64,000 bases of DNA from Theileria orientalis strain Shintoku (GCF_000740895.1 NC_025260.1:972001-1036000); one strand, 5' to 3'. Positions 54,864 to 64,000 are shown, counted from the first letter of the stretch. Program-made: numbers and translations. Notes: a model not told the origin generated them from the letters alone.

Positions 54864-57164
54864 TTAATCATCAGCAAATATAATGTCTCCGTCCGATCCC
54901 GCACCTTCTGATGCCTGAGCTTGACTAGAACCTGCTGCTTGACGGGCTGGTGGTTGAGTTGGTCCGGCTGGTTTTGGTGTAACCGATTGCGTAGCTGGCT
55001 TTGGTGTGACCGATTGAGTAGCAGGCCTTGGTGTCACTGGCTGAGATGCAGGTTGGGGTCTAGGTGTCTGTTGAGGTACCGGTTGAGGTCTGATGGCTTG
55101 TTGAGTCGGTGCAGGTATACTTACTGGCTGCTGATTACCGCCCTGTGGAGTTGGTGCCTGCTGACTAGATGCATTGGCGCTTGTGCTTGCACCTGCGGCG
55201 GGTCTTTGATTCTGTGCAGATGATGAAGCTTGAGCATTCTGTGCGTCATTAATCACGTTTGAATTTGCCTGGGTAGTACTTCTAGCTGGCTGAACTCCCG
55301 TTGGCAGTGGAACTCCGTCTATTACCTGGGCGGGAAAGGTCATCCGCACAGACCCTGCGTCTAACGTTACCCGGTTTGGATCCTGAGTATTGAATCTAAT
55401 TTGCTGGTTTGCGTTATTTGCTGAGACCTGGTCGTTTGTGCCTGACTCACTGTTGGACTGGTTGAGTGCAAACGAGTGTTGATACCCGTCTAACACGTAC
55501 ACGTTAGACTTGTTTGCGAACGTCAAGACAAGGTTTTCGCGCTTCTTGCGGTCAACGTTAACGTCAAACGCACCCTGCCTGTCTTGATCTGTGGACACTA
55601 CAACGTCCCTGGGGGCGAAGTGTGACCTGAAGCCAGTCCTTCCGGAAGGATCAATTATCATCGGATCGGGTCTTTGTGGATACGCAGGATTTGAATAATC
55701 AGTAAATTCAATGTAATCCTGGTTGTCGCTGTAATTGTCGTCATAAAGAGGATCTGAATGGAAAAATGGTTCTTGGTGATAGTCGGTCTGTGCCGATCTG
55801 TGGTGGTGATGCGATTGATGTGGCAAATTATAGCCTGGCACTGGCTGAAATTCTGGACGTCGGTATGGCCCGTAGGACTGGTTGAAGTAGTCTGACATCA
55901 TTTCAACGTGGCTTACAGGTTCCGTTTCACCGGGACGATAACCTGGGACAAAACCTGGCATTGGATATGGGATAGCTCCTGGCATAGCAGCTGGCCAAAC
56001 ACCTGGCATCGCAGACGGTCTAGCGCCTGGACCAGCGGATGGTACATCGGCCTTCATCCCATCGCCCTCAGCCTTTTTAACGTCTTCAGCTGCAAGTTCT
56101 CCTTGTGCTTGGGCAGATCCATCCACTGGCGGTTTTCCTGCTGCTGACTCATCTCCAGCTGCTGCCTCGTCTGGTGGGACAGATGTTTCATCTGGTTTTA
56201 CATTAAGCGATGTGTGTGGAGTGGGTTGATTTTCACCCGTGGGTATGTGTTTGGGACCCATGAACTGTCCCCATTGTCCGTACATTTCCGGACCCAAGTG
56301 ATCGTGAGTGCCTGAAGTAACTTGTGCGGCCATGTATTCAGAACCGAATTTTGTGTCACCTACTCTCCTGAAAACGTCCACGCGAGTGGGCCTCGCGGGA
56401 GGAATGTTCCTCTCGTAGTCTGGGAAGTATACCTTGCACGTGTCAGTTCCGTCAACGGTTTTGCAAACCACCTTGTAAGGATAGTCACCTGTCTTTGACC
56501 TCCAAAGAATTGTGCTGCCCCTTTGCACAGAACCAAACAGGTAGGGGTGAATAGACTTACAAATTGTCTTGTTCCCGTCAAACTTTACATCGTACCCGTA
56601 TGGATTCTGTGTGTTATTGAGGTCTAAAATCATCAACACTTTATTACTCAAATAATTCATGCGAGGATCATACCTCGTTCCTCCATCGGTACTATGTGAG
56701 TCATACCTGTGACTTCCATAGGTACTACGGGGGTCGTACCTTGATCTTACGGGGGACATACGTGGTTCATATCTGGATCTCGCAGAGGTATAATGTGAGT
56801 CGTACCTTTCGCGACGGTGGGACGAGTGTCGATTCTCCTCGTCGTTTTGGACCTGCATCTTGGGGTTGTCCAAATATCTGTAGTCGGTGATTTTCCTGGA
56901 GGTGCCTGTGCGGTACCTTCGCTTAGGCGAACGGTAGGAGTCGCGTGGACGGTTCTGTGAATCGATTCTGTCCGGGTATATGATCTTTGATTCGCCTCCA
57001 TAGCTGTTTGAGTTGTTTCTGTTGGAGGAGTATATAGGTCTGGCACCTTCGTCTTGAGAATTTGAATTCTCAGTACTACCGGAGTGGTCACAAGCGGCTA
57101 CGTATAGTCGGCAGAGAAGTACTAGCGATAATATTTTACACCATGATAGTAAACCTATATTCAT
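54864..57164 (-). CDS. FAINT-domain secreted protein, P/Q-rich (SVSP-like)
   Basis: Single exon, 766 aa. A signal peptide (MNIGLLSWCKILSLVLLCRL, cleaving after VAACD) leads to an Arg/Tyr/Ser/Asp-rich region with RYDPRS/RYDSHS repeats and basic clusters, then one FAINT (DUF529) domain at about 170-250 (LILDLNNTQ; HPYLFGSVQRGSTILWRS; YPYKVVC; CKVYFP). After that come Pro/Ala/Met-rich, His-rich and finally P/Q/T-rich low-complexity segments (SVTPKPATQSVTPKP), with a second weak FAINT-like stretch near 540-620. Signal peptide + FAINT + P/Q-rich is the plan of Theileria subtelomeric variable secreted proteins, thought to enter the infected leukocyte or red cell. No membrane anchor. Its first 31 codons and 147 bp upstream are almost identical to those of the gene at 61528-63633. 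Confidence 0.88.
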   Translation of the reverse strand: MNIGLLSWCKILSLVLLCRLYVAACDHSGSTENSNSQDEGARPIYSSNRNNSNSYGGESKIIYPDRIDSQNRPRDSYRSPKRRYRTGTSRKITDYRYLDNPKMQVQNDEENRHSSHRRERYDSHYTSARSRYEPRMSPVRSRYDPRSTYGSHRYDSHSTDGGTRYDPRMNYLSNKVLMILDLNNTQNPYGYDVKFDGNKTICKSIHPYLFGSVQRGSTILWRSKTGDYPYKVVCKTVDGTDTCKVYFPDYERNIPPARPTRVDVFRRVGDTKFGSEYMAAQVTSGTHDHLGPEMYGQWGQFMGPKHIPTGENQPTPHTSLNVKPDETSVPPDEAAAGDESAAGKPPVDGSAQAQGELAAEDVKKAEGDGMKADVPSAGPGARPSAMPGVWPAAMPGAIPYPMPGFVPGYRPGETEPVSHVEMMSDYFNQSYGPYRRPEFQPVPGYNLPHQSHHHHRSAQTDYHQEPFFHSDPLYDDNYSDNQDYIEFTDYSNPAYPQRPDPMIIDPSGRTGFRSHFAPRDVVVSTDQDRQGAFDVNVDRKKRENLVLTFANKSNVYVLDGYQHSFALNQSNSESGTNDQVSANNANQQIRFNTQDPNRVTLDAGSVRMTFPAQVIDGVPLPTGVQPARSTTQANSNVINDAQNAQASSSAQNQRPAAGASTSANASSQQAPTPQGGNQQPVSIPAPTQQAIRPQPVPQQTPRPQPASQPVTPRPATQSVTPKPATQSVTPKPAGPTQPPARQAAGSSQAQASEGAGSDGDIIFADD

Positions 57165-57311
57165 TTTGTCCTAAAATTACAGCTCATCATGATACTGTAT
57201 CCGATGCCGTTATAACTCATTCCGAGGGCACCAGTAGTAATAGCACTGGATCTAGTACCGCCCGGAGAACAAGGAAACTATCTCTCAAATTCCTAGATTC
57301 TATGAGATTCC
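57072..57311 (-). repeat. 240-bp promoter + signal-peptide cassette, copy A
   Basis: Pairs base for base with 63541-63780 (offset 6469, no gaps) with only five mismatches seen. It covers the first 93 coding bases and 147 bp upstream of the gene at 54864-57164. Outside the block the two genes diverge at once. Confidence 0.95.
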
Positions 57312-57701
57312 GTGAACTTTTTGTGAGTACATTTTTGTGAGTTGGAATATGTGCTTCATAGTCTAGAAAAGACAACAATATTGGCCCTTAACGGAGCTAT
57401 CGTCGAACTTGGCCGTCATGGGGGTCAAATCCTGCATCCGAAATGCCATTGACGACGTTACTTCATTAAAATACGATATTTGCGGCTTTAAAACTTACAT
57501 ATCGTTTTGCATATTAACCATAGGCATTTGGCCTTTAATAATTAAGCGTTATTGACATTCAGTGTTATAATTAGAGTAGCTACATATACAGTTGAAGTTT
57601 GAGTGAAATTAAAACCGTGAATTTTACAGCTTATCTGCGTTTCTACATTTGCTTACGTCTATTGTACAAACAAACTCAATACTTAGTCGGAAGGCTGCGA
57701 G
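57165..57701. other. Upstream spacer of FAINT gene A
   Basis: 537 bp; the first 147 bp are the duplicated cassette, the rest AT-rich with no gene. Presumed promoter of the gene at 54864-57164 and 3' region of the next. Confidence 0.5.
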
Positions 57702-59057
57702 TTACGTGAAAACGTCCGATACCAGCACCTCCTCCTGAGGTTGCGGTTGGGGCCCTTGAGCGTCAGTTCCTGTGCTATCTGAGGCATCACCAGTCTCTGT
57801 AGGTTTCTTCTCTTCGCCTTTCGTGATTATAGGCTCAACTTCGTCGCCACCCGACTCAAAGAATTCTATGGTTTTTGACCTGAAGTACAGCACCAGGTTC
57901 CGTATCCTATTTTTCTTATCTGTCACTTCAATTTCATAGGGGTACGTGCCGTCTTTGAACCACCATAGCGGCTGAATGCCGTTTTTGATTTTATTCACAA
58001 GGTACGGCTTAACTGGTATAAAAACGTCCAGATCCCCCCTTCTCTCGTACGTGTAGAACTCGTTGTTAGTCCTTTTCTCAATATCGACTGTAATTAAATT
58101 GCTCTTGTCTCGTTGCTCCGGCTGAAACCCGGAAGTGTCCTTGGTTTCGTCGAACTTATACACGGTAACTGTGTGGTTTTTGTTGTCGCACTCCACCTTG
58201 ATCGAGTAGTTATTGCGATTAATGGTGTGCCACAAAATAGTCTTATTCTGCTTCACCAACTTGAATCCGTATTTTTCATTCGCGGTGCAGGTGATGATGT
58301 CGTTTGAAACCTTCCACGTGTACTCGTCACAGTCTTTAATCTCACTGATGTTAAGCACAGCCGGGCGCCTGATAGCTGGAGCTTGTTGACTTTCAGGAGT
58401 GGTTAAATCAGTACTGGTATTCTGCTCAGCCGTAAATTTAATCTCATCTGTGTTACCATCTGATTTGTGTATTGTAACTGTGTGACTATTGCGATCGCAC
58501 TCTATTTTCGTGGCGTAATCGTTGATGTTGATTGTGTGCCATAAAACAGTCATGTTATACCTAACCAATTTAAATCCGTATCCTTTCTTAGGGTTATAAA
58601 CAACTTTATCGTCTGTGGTCTCCCATTCAAACTCGTCTGTGGTGAGTAATTCTGCGATATTGAGTATTATAGGATGACGATAGGTACTCCTTTTGTCAAC
58701 AAAGTTGGTTAAATCAATTTTAAAGTCATAATCGGCTTTAAGGCCTTTTATTTTATTGGCTAATAAATCTACGAAATCTATGAGCTGCAACTTGCTCAAA
58801 AGCTGAATCATGCTCATCATTTCTCGATCATTATACAGGGTCATAGTAACCGATCCTGGCGAGGGAATCGAAGGATTAGGACTGGATTCAACTGATATAG
58901 CATCGTTACTGTTTTGGATTTGGCCATTTGGAACCGCTAATGTGAGTCTTGGTTCCGGGCTAGTACCTTCAGATGTGCCTGACTCTAGCGGTGCGCTAAA
59001 GTTACATTTGATGGATTTATTGGGGCAGAGAATTGCAAAAATATATAGGTAACCATA
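57702..59057 (-). CDS. FAINT-domain protein with three FAINT copies; 5' end out of frame
   Basis: The frame is open from the stop at 57702 up to 59057. The first in-frame ATG is 58844 (380 aa), but the frame above it reads like mature secreted protein (FAILCPNKSIKCNFSAP, then Ser/Pro-rich), and a signal-peptide-like start (MNSHNTLIWLPIYF, ATG 59079) lies one base out of frame across a TATATATTTTT tract. From M58844, FAINT domains are at about 55-135, 158-240 and 250-328. The first two are close duplicates (ILNIAELLTTDEFEWE / VLNISEIKDCDEYTWK; GYGFKLVRYN / KYGFKLVKQN) and the third is of the PYLVNKIKNG type. The C-terminus is acidic with P/Q. Either pseudogene, sequencing slip, unseen splice, or internal start. 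Confidence 0.72.
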   Translation of the reverse strand, partial: YGYLYIFAILCPNKSIKCNFSAPLESGTSEGTSPEPRLTLAVPNGQIQNSNDAISVESSPNPSIPSPGSVTMTLYNDREMMSMIQLLSKLQLIDFVDLLANKIKGLKADYDFKIDLTNFVDKRSTYRHPIILNIAELLTTDEFEWETTDDKVVYNPKKGYGFKLVRYNMTVLWHTININDYATKIECDRNSHTVTIHKSDGNTDEIKFTAEQNTSTDLTTPESQQAPAIRRPAVLNISEIKDCDEYTWKVSNDIITCTANEKYGFKLVKQNKTILWHTINRNNYSIKVECDNKNHTVTVYKFDETKDTSGFQPEQRDKSNLITVDIEKRTNNEFYTYERRGDLDVFIPVKPYLVNKIKNGIQPLWWFKDGTYPYEIEVTDKKNRIRNLVLYFRSKTIEFFESGGDEVEPIITKGEEKKPTETGDASDSTGTDAQGPQPQPQEEVLVSDVFT

Positions 59058-59550
59058 TTAGTGTGTTATGGCTGTTCATAAACGTGTGTTTTGGCCGTGA
59101 AAATGGCCTCGATGAACAAGTGTAATCCTTTGACTGGGGTCAGCAGTCAGATTCTACGATAATTCTTACCATTTATGACAAATTATTTACAAATCTGTGA
59201 TTTATATATATATAAATATTGACCTATTGCGAATAAAACTAAAATATACCATCTAATCCATTATCAACACCACGTGATGATAAGGCACATCGGAGGCGTA
59301 TATGAGGGTTTCACTTTAAGGCATATACACATAATCGAGACATTATAGTACATTTAAAAATCTTCAAACCTGTATACGTTTAAATCGATTGTTCAAAACG
59401 GTCGATATGCTAATTGAAGCTCGTAACTTGACTGGCCATCAAACTCCGACTTCACACAACCGGCCATGCTCCGAGGGGTGTTCATTTTCACGTTCACCCA
59501 GTAACTCGGTGCTGAAACTTAACTCGTCTCAGTGCACCTTTTATCCACGC
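59058..59550. other. Spacer upstream of the three-FAINT gene
   Basis: About 490 bp; contains the out-of-frame signal-peptide start (59079 down to the TA/T tract), an ATATATATATAAATATTG stretch near 59201 and otherwise no gene. Confidence 0.5.
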
Positions 59551-60969
59551 TCAGCCTTGAGTTGTGACTTTTTTAACCGTTCCATCCGGCAAGTAAACAA
59601 ATACATTGGTCTTTCCGACGTTAAAATAACGATTCACGCAGACTCGACTAGAATACTCCGTTCTGTTTCTCGCTCTCCATATGACTTCGTGGCCTCTTCG
59701 CACCATGTCGAACCTATAGCCGACCCTGGCCTTGTAAGTGCTCTTTTCCGTGTGAAGAGGGTCCTTTTCCACATAGGAAGAAAACTCGTAAACGTCCTTC
59801 AGTCCCTTTTCATTTATATCCAGGTCCACTATCACGCACGTTTCTTTTACTAAACCAGGCTCGAAATGGTATAAGTTGTCTTCGAGCCATTGGTTGTGCT
59901 CGTTTTTTCTGAATGACCTCGTCGTGCCGTTGACTGAATATACGGTGACTAGGGACTCCGAGTGTTCGTACGTGACCTTTGTTGAGTATTCTAGATCTTC
60001 TCTGGCTTTCCATATTACTGCTTCCTTTTTCGACACACCGGCTCCTTTAACGTCCTTCACGAGTCCGAATATATATCCTTCGTTCGGTGTGTACGTGGCC
60101 GTGTTGTTCTTCTCGGCGTAACGCCACATGGGTGTGCTCCAATTATAATCTACATTAAGAGAAATCGGTGTTTTGTTTGCGATAGAGTCATATGTGTGTG
60201 ATTTGAGTCTTTTTCCTCCCATTCTTTGTACCTTCCTTTCAGGTCTAAAGTGCTCGATGGGCGGGGGCTCGGGCTCAATTGGAAAATACAATCGTATCAT
60301 GGGCTCGTCGTTCTGCCCCTTGAAAACAAGTGCTTTGTTGGGGTAGACTGGGATCTCAGGCTTCCAGACTGGCTGGTCTCCCTTTACTACTGATCCGAAC
60401 AGGTATGGGTCGAGTGCTCTGAAAGTGTGTGTGCCTGTGGTTGAATCGTACACATACTCCGTTCGGTCTGTTGTTTGTCTATTTCTGAGGTTGAGGATTA
60501 ATAAGTGCTTGTCAAAATCCTCTAGTGATACATCTTCATCCTGCTTTTTGGATTGGGTGACAAATTCGGGTTCCGGGACGTATTTAGAGAAGTATACTCT
60601 GAATATCCGTTCACCCTGGTCGTTCGTGCCTACAAATACTGATGTGCCGTATTCCTTGTGTTCAGAGTTCCATAGTTCCCTTGTTCCCTTTGTTACTGTG
60701 TGTATAAGGTGTGGTGATACGGGTATAAATGTGTGACTATCCTGAGCTGAATTGTATCTGTATTTGATTTCGTCAGTGTTGAAGTGATGTTGTATGTTTA
60801 CACTGACTAAAGAAGGTGGTTTTTGCTCAGTTTCCCTCTTGGTCCTAAGGAATGTTTGTGATTGGCAGGCTATGAATCTAGAAGGCGAAGTTTCCGTGAA
60901 AATGATAAACTTCTTATATACGAGTACTAGGCAAATGAACTTCCATATTCGTGTGTGATGGAAGTTCAT
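59551..60969 (-). CDS. FAINT-domain secreted protein with four FAINT-like domains
   Basis: Single exon. The frame opens with GTG at 60993; the first ATG is 60969, giving 472 aa and a hydrophobic start (MNFHHTRIWKFICLVLVYKK) that can serve as a signal peptide or anchor. FAINT-like domains lie at about 57-125 (VSVNIQHHFNTDEIKY; PHLIHTVTKGTRELW), 155-230 (LILNLRNRQTTDRTEY; DPYLFGSVVKGDQPVW), 260-365 (ISLNVDYNWSTPMWRY; GYIFGLVKDVKG; AVIWKA) and 385-465 (VIVDLDINEKGLKDVY; GYRFDMVRRGHEVIW). Unlike its neighbours it has almost no P/Q-rich linker, so it is a compact string of domains. Secretion into the host cell is family inference. Confidence 0.85.
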   Translation of the reverse strand: MNFHHTRIWKFICLVLVYKKFIIFTETSPSRFIACQSQTFLRTKRETEQKPPSLVSVNIQHHFNTDEIKYRYNSAQDSHTFIPVSPHLIHTVTKGTRELWNSEHKEYGTSVFVGTNDQGERIFRVYFSKYVPEPEFVTQSKKQDEDVSLEDFDKHLLILNLRNRQTTDRTEYVYDSTTGTHTFRALDPYLFGSVVKGDQPVWKPEIPVYPNKALVFKGQNDEPMIRLYFPIEPEPPPIEHFRPERKVQRMGGKRLKSHTYDSIANKTPISLNVDYNWSTPMWRYAEKNNTATYTPNEGYIFGLVKDVKGAGVSKKEAVIWKAREDLEYSTKVTYEHSESLVTVYSVNGTTRSFRKNEHNQWLEDNLYHFEPGLVKETCVIVDLDINEKGLKDVYEFSSYVEKDPLHTEKSTYKARVGYRFDMVRRGHEVIWRARNRTEYSSRVCVNRYFNVGKTNVFVYLPDGTVKKVTTQG

Positions 60970-61527
60970 CCAAAAAGAGCGGCACTGACCCACTTAGCCC
61001 TTGGAGTTCGGATTCCCATGGCCTGGGGTTATTAAACAACAGACCAGGCTAATATCCTCCAATCTTCTATTTTCTCATGTACATAATGGACTTTTGAGCT
61101 GTGTTCGGCCTTATTTTGCTTAAATTAGTGCCCCTTTGCAATGTGTAAACCAGCTAACTATGTGTGTAAAAATTATCTACATACGTCACTACATATGTAA
61201 AGACAAACAAAGATTAAGATGTGACAGGGTTAAATCTTTGCGATCGTTCGTGTGTACACCTTTCAAGTGTGTAAAGGTTAGTGTTAAAGCTACATTCGTG
61301 AATTGATGATATCACGTTTTCACCCTAGGGACCTTTTTATAGTTTAGGATTCCAACTACACTATAACCAGCATACTAAAAAATTCCTTAAATGATGCCCT
61401 GAACTTCAATATTTACCTCTCAAAAACAAATGTCCAGTGTTCCACTAATAGTGGTATATCTTATTTATTCACACCTCGTAAACACATCTTCCACAATAAT
61501 TTCGACCTACCCTAAGTCAGAATCTGG
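60970..61527. other. Spacer between FAINT genes
   Basis: 558 bp; moderately AT-rich, with TGTGTAAA-type words. No gene recognised. Confidence 0.5.
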
Positions 61528-63633
61528 CTAAGCCTGCACTTGTTGATCGAACACCTGTATTTTGCTGTCTAGTTGGTCATTTGCAGCAATTTTGGGCGTT
61601 TGAGGTCCTTGCTGAGCTTGTGGTTGATATTTGGGCCCAGAAAAGTACATTCTTAAAAATGATTGATCAGTTCCAGGATTAAAAATGGCTACAGCATACG
61701 GATAATTCCCTTCACTCTTTCTCCACAATACTTTATTTCGGTCCACAATTGTGCCTAGCAAATACTGAGGCCTAGCAACAAACACATCTGCGTTCCTAGA
61801 TTGAACCCATATGTACTCAACGTATTCATCGGTCCACTTATCATTTATATCGAGCTTCACCAAGTTACCATGAATTGTCTTAGATGGCTGGGTACATGCG
61901 GGTTGTGCACCAGGAAAATACACTCTCATGAGCGGCAGTCCATTAGACCCTTTTGCAATAGAGACTGCATAAGGATAATTGCCGTCCCTCTTTCTCCACA
62001 ATACATCATTACCATAAACTATTGTGCCGAGTAAATAGGGTTGTCTAGCAACAAACACGTCCGCCTTCATTGCATCATCCCATATGTACTCAACATACTC
62101 GTCGGACCACTTATCGTTAATATCGAGCATAACTAACATGCCATCCTTCTTCATCAAAGATTTTTCTGATGTCTCAACAGATTGTGGAACTGGTTGAGCA
62201 ACATGCTGAGGCTGTGGATCAAGGAGTTTGTATTCTTCGGGGATAAGCTTATGAGGGTCGGGTTTTTCCTGTGGTGCTTCTTGAATTTCAGGAACTACTG
62301 GCAATAGTTCGGGTGGAACTTTGGGTGGTTCATGTATTTCAGGCACTACGGGCAAATGTTCTGGTGGCACTTGAGGTGCTTCTTGAAATTGTGGTATTGT
62401 AGGTAATTGTTCAGGAGGTATTTGTGGTACTTGTTTGAAATTCTGTTTAACATGATGTAGAGGGTGCGGAGACTGTGGATGGTGCGGGCCTTGTGGTGTG
62501 ATTTTAGGCTCATCAAACGGAAAGAATGCCCTCAAACTGACCCCCCCGTTGGCTAGGTGGAACACTCTAACCTCATAGGGGTATTTTCCGTCAGGGTCCC
62601 AAATCAACTCATTACCCCTAACCACCAAGTCAAAAACGTACGGGTGTTCGAGGCTAAACACTTCTGCATTGTCGTTATAGTCCCTATAATAGTGTAGAAT
62701 ATTGGTGCTCCTTCTGTCGTTGATGTTGAGGTGAACAAATATGTTCGATAAAGGTTGTGGTGGGAAGAGAGACAGTTGTGGCTGAACCTGCAAAGATGGT
62801 GATGGTACGAAGGGTGCCTGGAACTGTGGTTGCTGGTAACGTGGAGGTAGTGGTTCAGGAGGTGGAAACTTTGCGATCGGGTGAGATAGTTGGCGAAGTT
62901 GAGGCTGAACATTCTGATATCCTTGAGGATTGGGCTCATCTGTGAGTTGTAATTCAATGTCTGTGGCCGGTTCAGGGTCACTTTCATAGACTCCGTCATC
63001 CTCGTGGCGTGCAACCTTCTTGGTCTTCAAACTAGATTTCGGACCGTCCACGCTGACGGTCTGAACACTGTATCTTTTCATTTGTTTCTTCTGCTCAACG
63101 AAACCTCTGAGGAGCTGTGGCTTCACTGGCTTCGGTTGAACCTCAGGATCTGTAAATCCTGAGTTTTCTCCAGGGTAGAATAGCCTCATGATCCTTTTTT
63201 CGTTTTCTTTAGGGTATAAAACAACTACGTTAGGGTATCTGCTCGTGGTTGGCTCCCATAAAAAAGTGAATCCCCTTCTTATGGCCATAACTAAAAAGGG
63301 TCCCTTTGCGATGAAGACGTGGTGATCATCTTTGTACTTGTACTTCGTGTATTCTGTGTCGTTCGTGTTTGAGATATCTAGAACAAACAAGCGTAAAAAC
63401 GGATCTTGAAAACCGTCGTCGGAACTACGTGATATTTTGTCCGGTGGTTTTTTCACCTTTTTGGTATATTTTTTACCTCGTTGTGTATCGAATTCCACGT
63501 CTGTTTCCGCAGAATTGCTTTGACTATGGCTGCTATGTAGAGCACTACCGGAGTGGTCACAAGCGACTACGTATAGTCGGCAGAGTAGTACTAGCGATAA
63601 TATTTTACACCATGATAGTAAACCTATATTCAT
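61528..63633 (-). CDS. FAINT-domain secreted protein, four FAINT domains, P/Q-rich (SVSP-like)
   Basis: Single exon, 701 aa. The signal peptide is the same as that of the gene at 54864-57164 apart from one residue (VVACD for VAACD). FAINT domains are at about 84-155 (FVLDISNTNDTEYTKY; PFLVMAIRRGFTFLWE), 300-375 (VHLNINDRRSTNILHY; HPYVFDLVVRGNELIW), 505-580 and 592-667. The last two are recent duplicates (LDINDKWSDEYVEYIW / LDINDKWTDEYVEYIW). Between domains 2 and 3 is a Pro/Glu/Gln-rich linker with repeated VPEIxEAPQVPPEHLP-type units. A basic patch precedes domain 2. Same expected fate as its paralogues: exported by the parasite into the host cell. Confidence 0.9.
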   Translation of the reverse strand: MNIGLLSWCKILSLVLLCRLYVVACDHSGSALHSSHSQSNSAETDVEFDTQRGKKYTKKVKKPPDKISRSSDDGFQDPFLRLFVLDISNTNDTEYTKYKYKDDHHVFIAKGPFLVMAIRRGFTFLWEPTTSRYPNVVVLYPKENEKRIMRLFYPGENSGFTDPEVQPKPVKPQLLRGFVEQKKQMKRYSVQTVSVDGPKSSLKTKKVARHEDDGVYESDPEPATDIELQLTDEPNPQGYQNVQPQLRQLSHPIAKFPPPEPLPPRYQQPQFQAPFVPSPSLQVQPQLSLFPPQPLSNIFVHLNINDRRSTNILHYYRDYNDNAEVFSLEHPYVFDLVVRGNELIWDPDGKYPYEVRVFHLANGGVSLRAFFPFDEPKITPQGPHHPQSPHPLHHVKQNFKQVPQIPPEQLPTIPQFQEAPQVPPEHLPVVPEIHEPPKVPPELLPVVPEIQEAPQEKPDPHKLIPEEYKLLDPQPQHVAQPVPQSVETSEKSLMKKDGMLVMLDINDKWSDEYVEYIWDDAMKADVFVARQPYLLGTIVYGNDVLWRKRDGNYPYAVSIAKGSNGLPLMRVYFPGAQPACTQPSKTIHGNLVKLDINDKWTDEYVEYIWVQSRNADVFVARPQYLLGTIVDRNKVLWRKSEGNYPYAVAIFNPGTDQSFLRMYFSGPKYQPQAQQGPQTPKIAANDQLDSKIQVFDQQVQA

Positions 63634-63780
63634 TTTATCCTAAAATTACAGCTCATCATGATACTGTATCCGATGCCGTTATAACTCATTCCGAGGGCAC
63701 CAGTAGTAATAGCACTGGATCTAGTACCGCCCGGAGAACAAGGAAACTATCTCTCAAATTACTAGATTCTATGAGATTCC
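63541..63780 (-). repeat. 240-bp promoter + signal-peptide cassette, copy B
   Basis: Ungapped partner of 57072-57311; covers the start of the gene at 61528-63633 and its 147 bp upstream. Confidence 0.95.
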
Positions 63781-64000
63781 ATTTATTATTTTACATCTGC
63801 AATAGAATGTTATACGTATTTTTGCGATATTACTCAAAAGGTTCCATTTTCTCAAGGACTTTTGCTCGGTTGCTTTCCTATAGACATGGGGATTACATTG
63901 AAAGTGCACATTATTTACGTTTTTTCAATTTATATATAATTCACACTTTTTACAAAAATATTACATGTTGTCAATTTATCTGAATAGTGTATAGAATTTT
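63634..64000. other. Upstream spacer of the last FAINT gene, right window edge
   Basis: Duplicated cassette to 63780, then AT-rich sequence to the edge. No telomeric repeat is visible, so the chromosome end is not in the window. Confidence 0.5.

Noticed and set aside
1..64000. tRNA, rRNA, CRISPR, IS elements or telomeric repeats
   Set aside because: Spacers were read for cloverleaf ends, conserved rRNA words, spaced direct repeats, transposase motifs and TTTAGGG-type arrays; none was found.

Overview
The window is apicomplexan nuclear DNA, almost certainly from a Theileria. The evidence is many short GT-AG introns (several of 30-40 nt), AT-rich spacers around G+C-richer exons, an ApiAP2 factor, a class XIV myosin A, a Kelch13 orthologue, and a block of FAINT-domain (DUF529) secreted proteins. 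The fairly high coding G+C suggests the T. orientalis side of the genus rather than T. parva/annulata, but that is inference. Exon joins were assigned by hand from GT-AG sites and reading-frame closure; no RNA evidence was available.

Layout. 1-385: 5' part of a PRP4-like spliceosomal gene (minus). 1385-21316: one giant VPS13-type lipid-transfer gene, seven exons, about 6366 aa (plus). 21395-24091: Kelch13 (plus). 24183-25717: UDP-GlcNAc pyrophosphorylase (plus). 26042-27742: two unrecognised genes (minus). 28375-30516: ApiAP2 factor with one clear and three possible further AP2 folds (plus). 31019-33334: ATP-type PEPCK, two exons (minus). 33994-37564: DIS3/RRP44 exosome nuclease, six exons (plus). 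A G+C-rich, hairpin-rich spacer follows. 38119-39570: CELF-like protein with three RRMs and a WW domain (minus). A very AT-rich spacer lies at 39.6-41.3 kb. 41338-44303: CCR4/PDE12-type nuclease, two exons (plus). 44509-44895: small unknown gene (minus). 45038-50507: KAR5/GEX1/Brambleberry-type gamete nuclear fusion gene (minus), with a complete 724-codon gene nested on the same strand in its about 2.95 kb intron. 51546-54299: myosin A (plus). From 54.8 kb to the right edge: four minus-strand FAINT-domain secreted proteins, typical of a Theileria subtelomeric family.

As a set, the left 54 kb is housekeeping and life-cycle core: lipid transfer, ubiquitin adaptor, sugar-nucleotide supply, gluconeogenesis/anaplerosis, RNA turnover and RNA binding, gamete nuclear fusion, and motility/invasion motor. 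The right 10 kb is a fast-evolving family of exported proteins that interact with the host cell. The most interesting points are the nested gene inside GEX1 with intact, phase-matched splice sites; a doubtful exon in the same gene where a membrane segment is either spliced out or frameshifted; a 240-bp promoter plus signal-peptide cassette shared by two FAINT genes; a FAINT gene whose signal peptide is out of frame at a TA/T tract; loss of PIN-domain acidic residues in DIS3; and the structured G+C-rich spacer at 37.86-38.11 kb.
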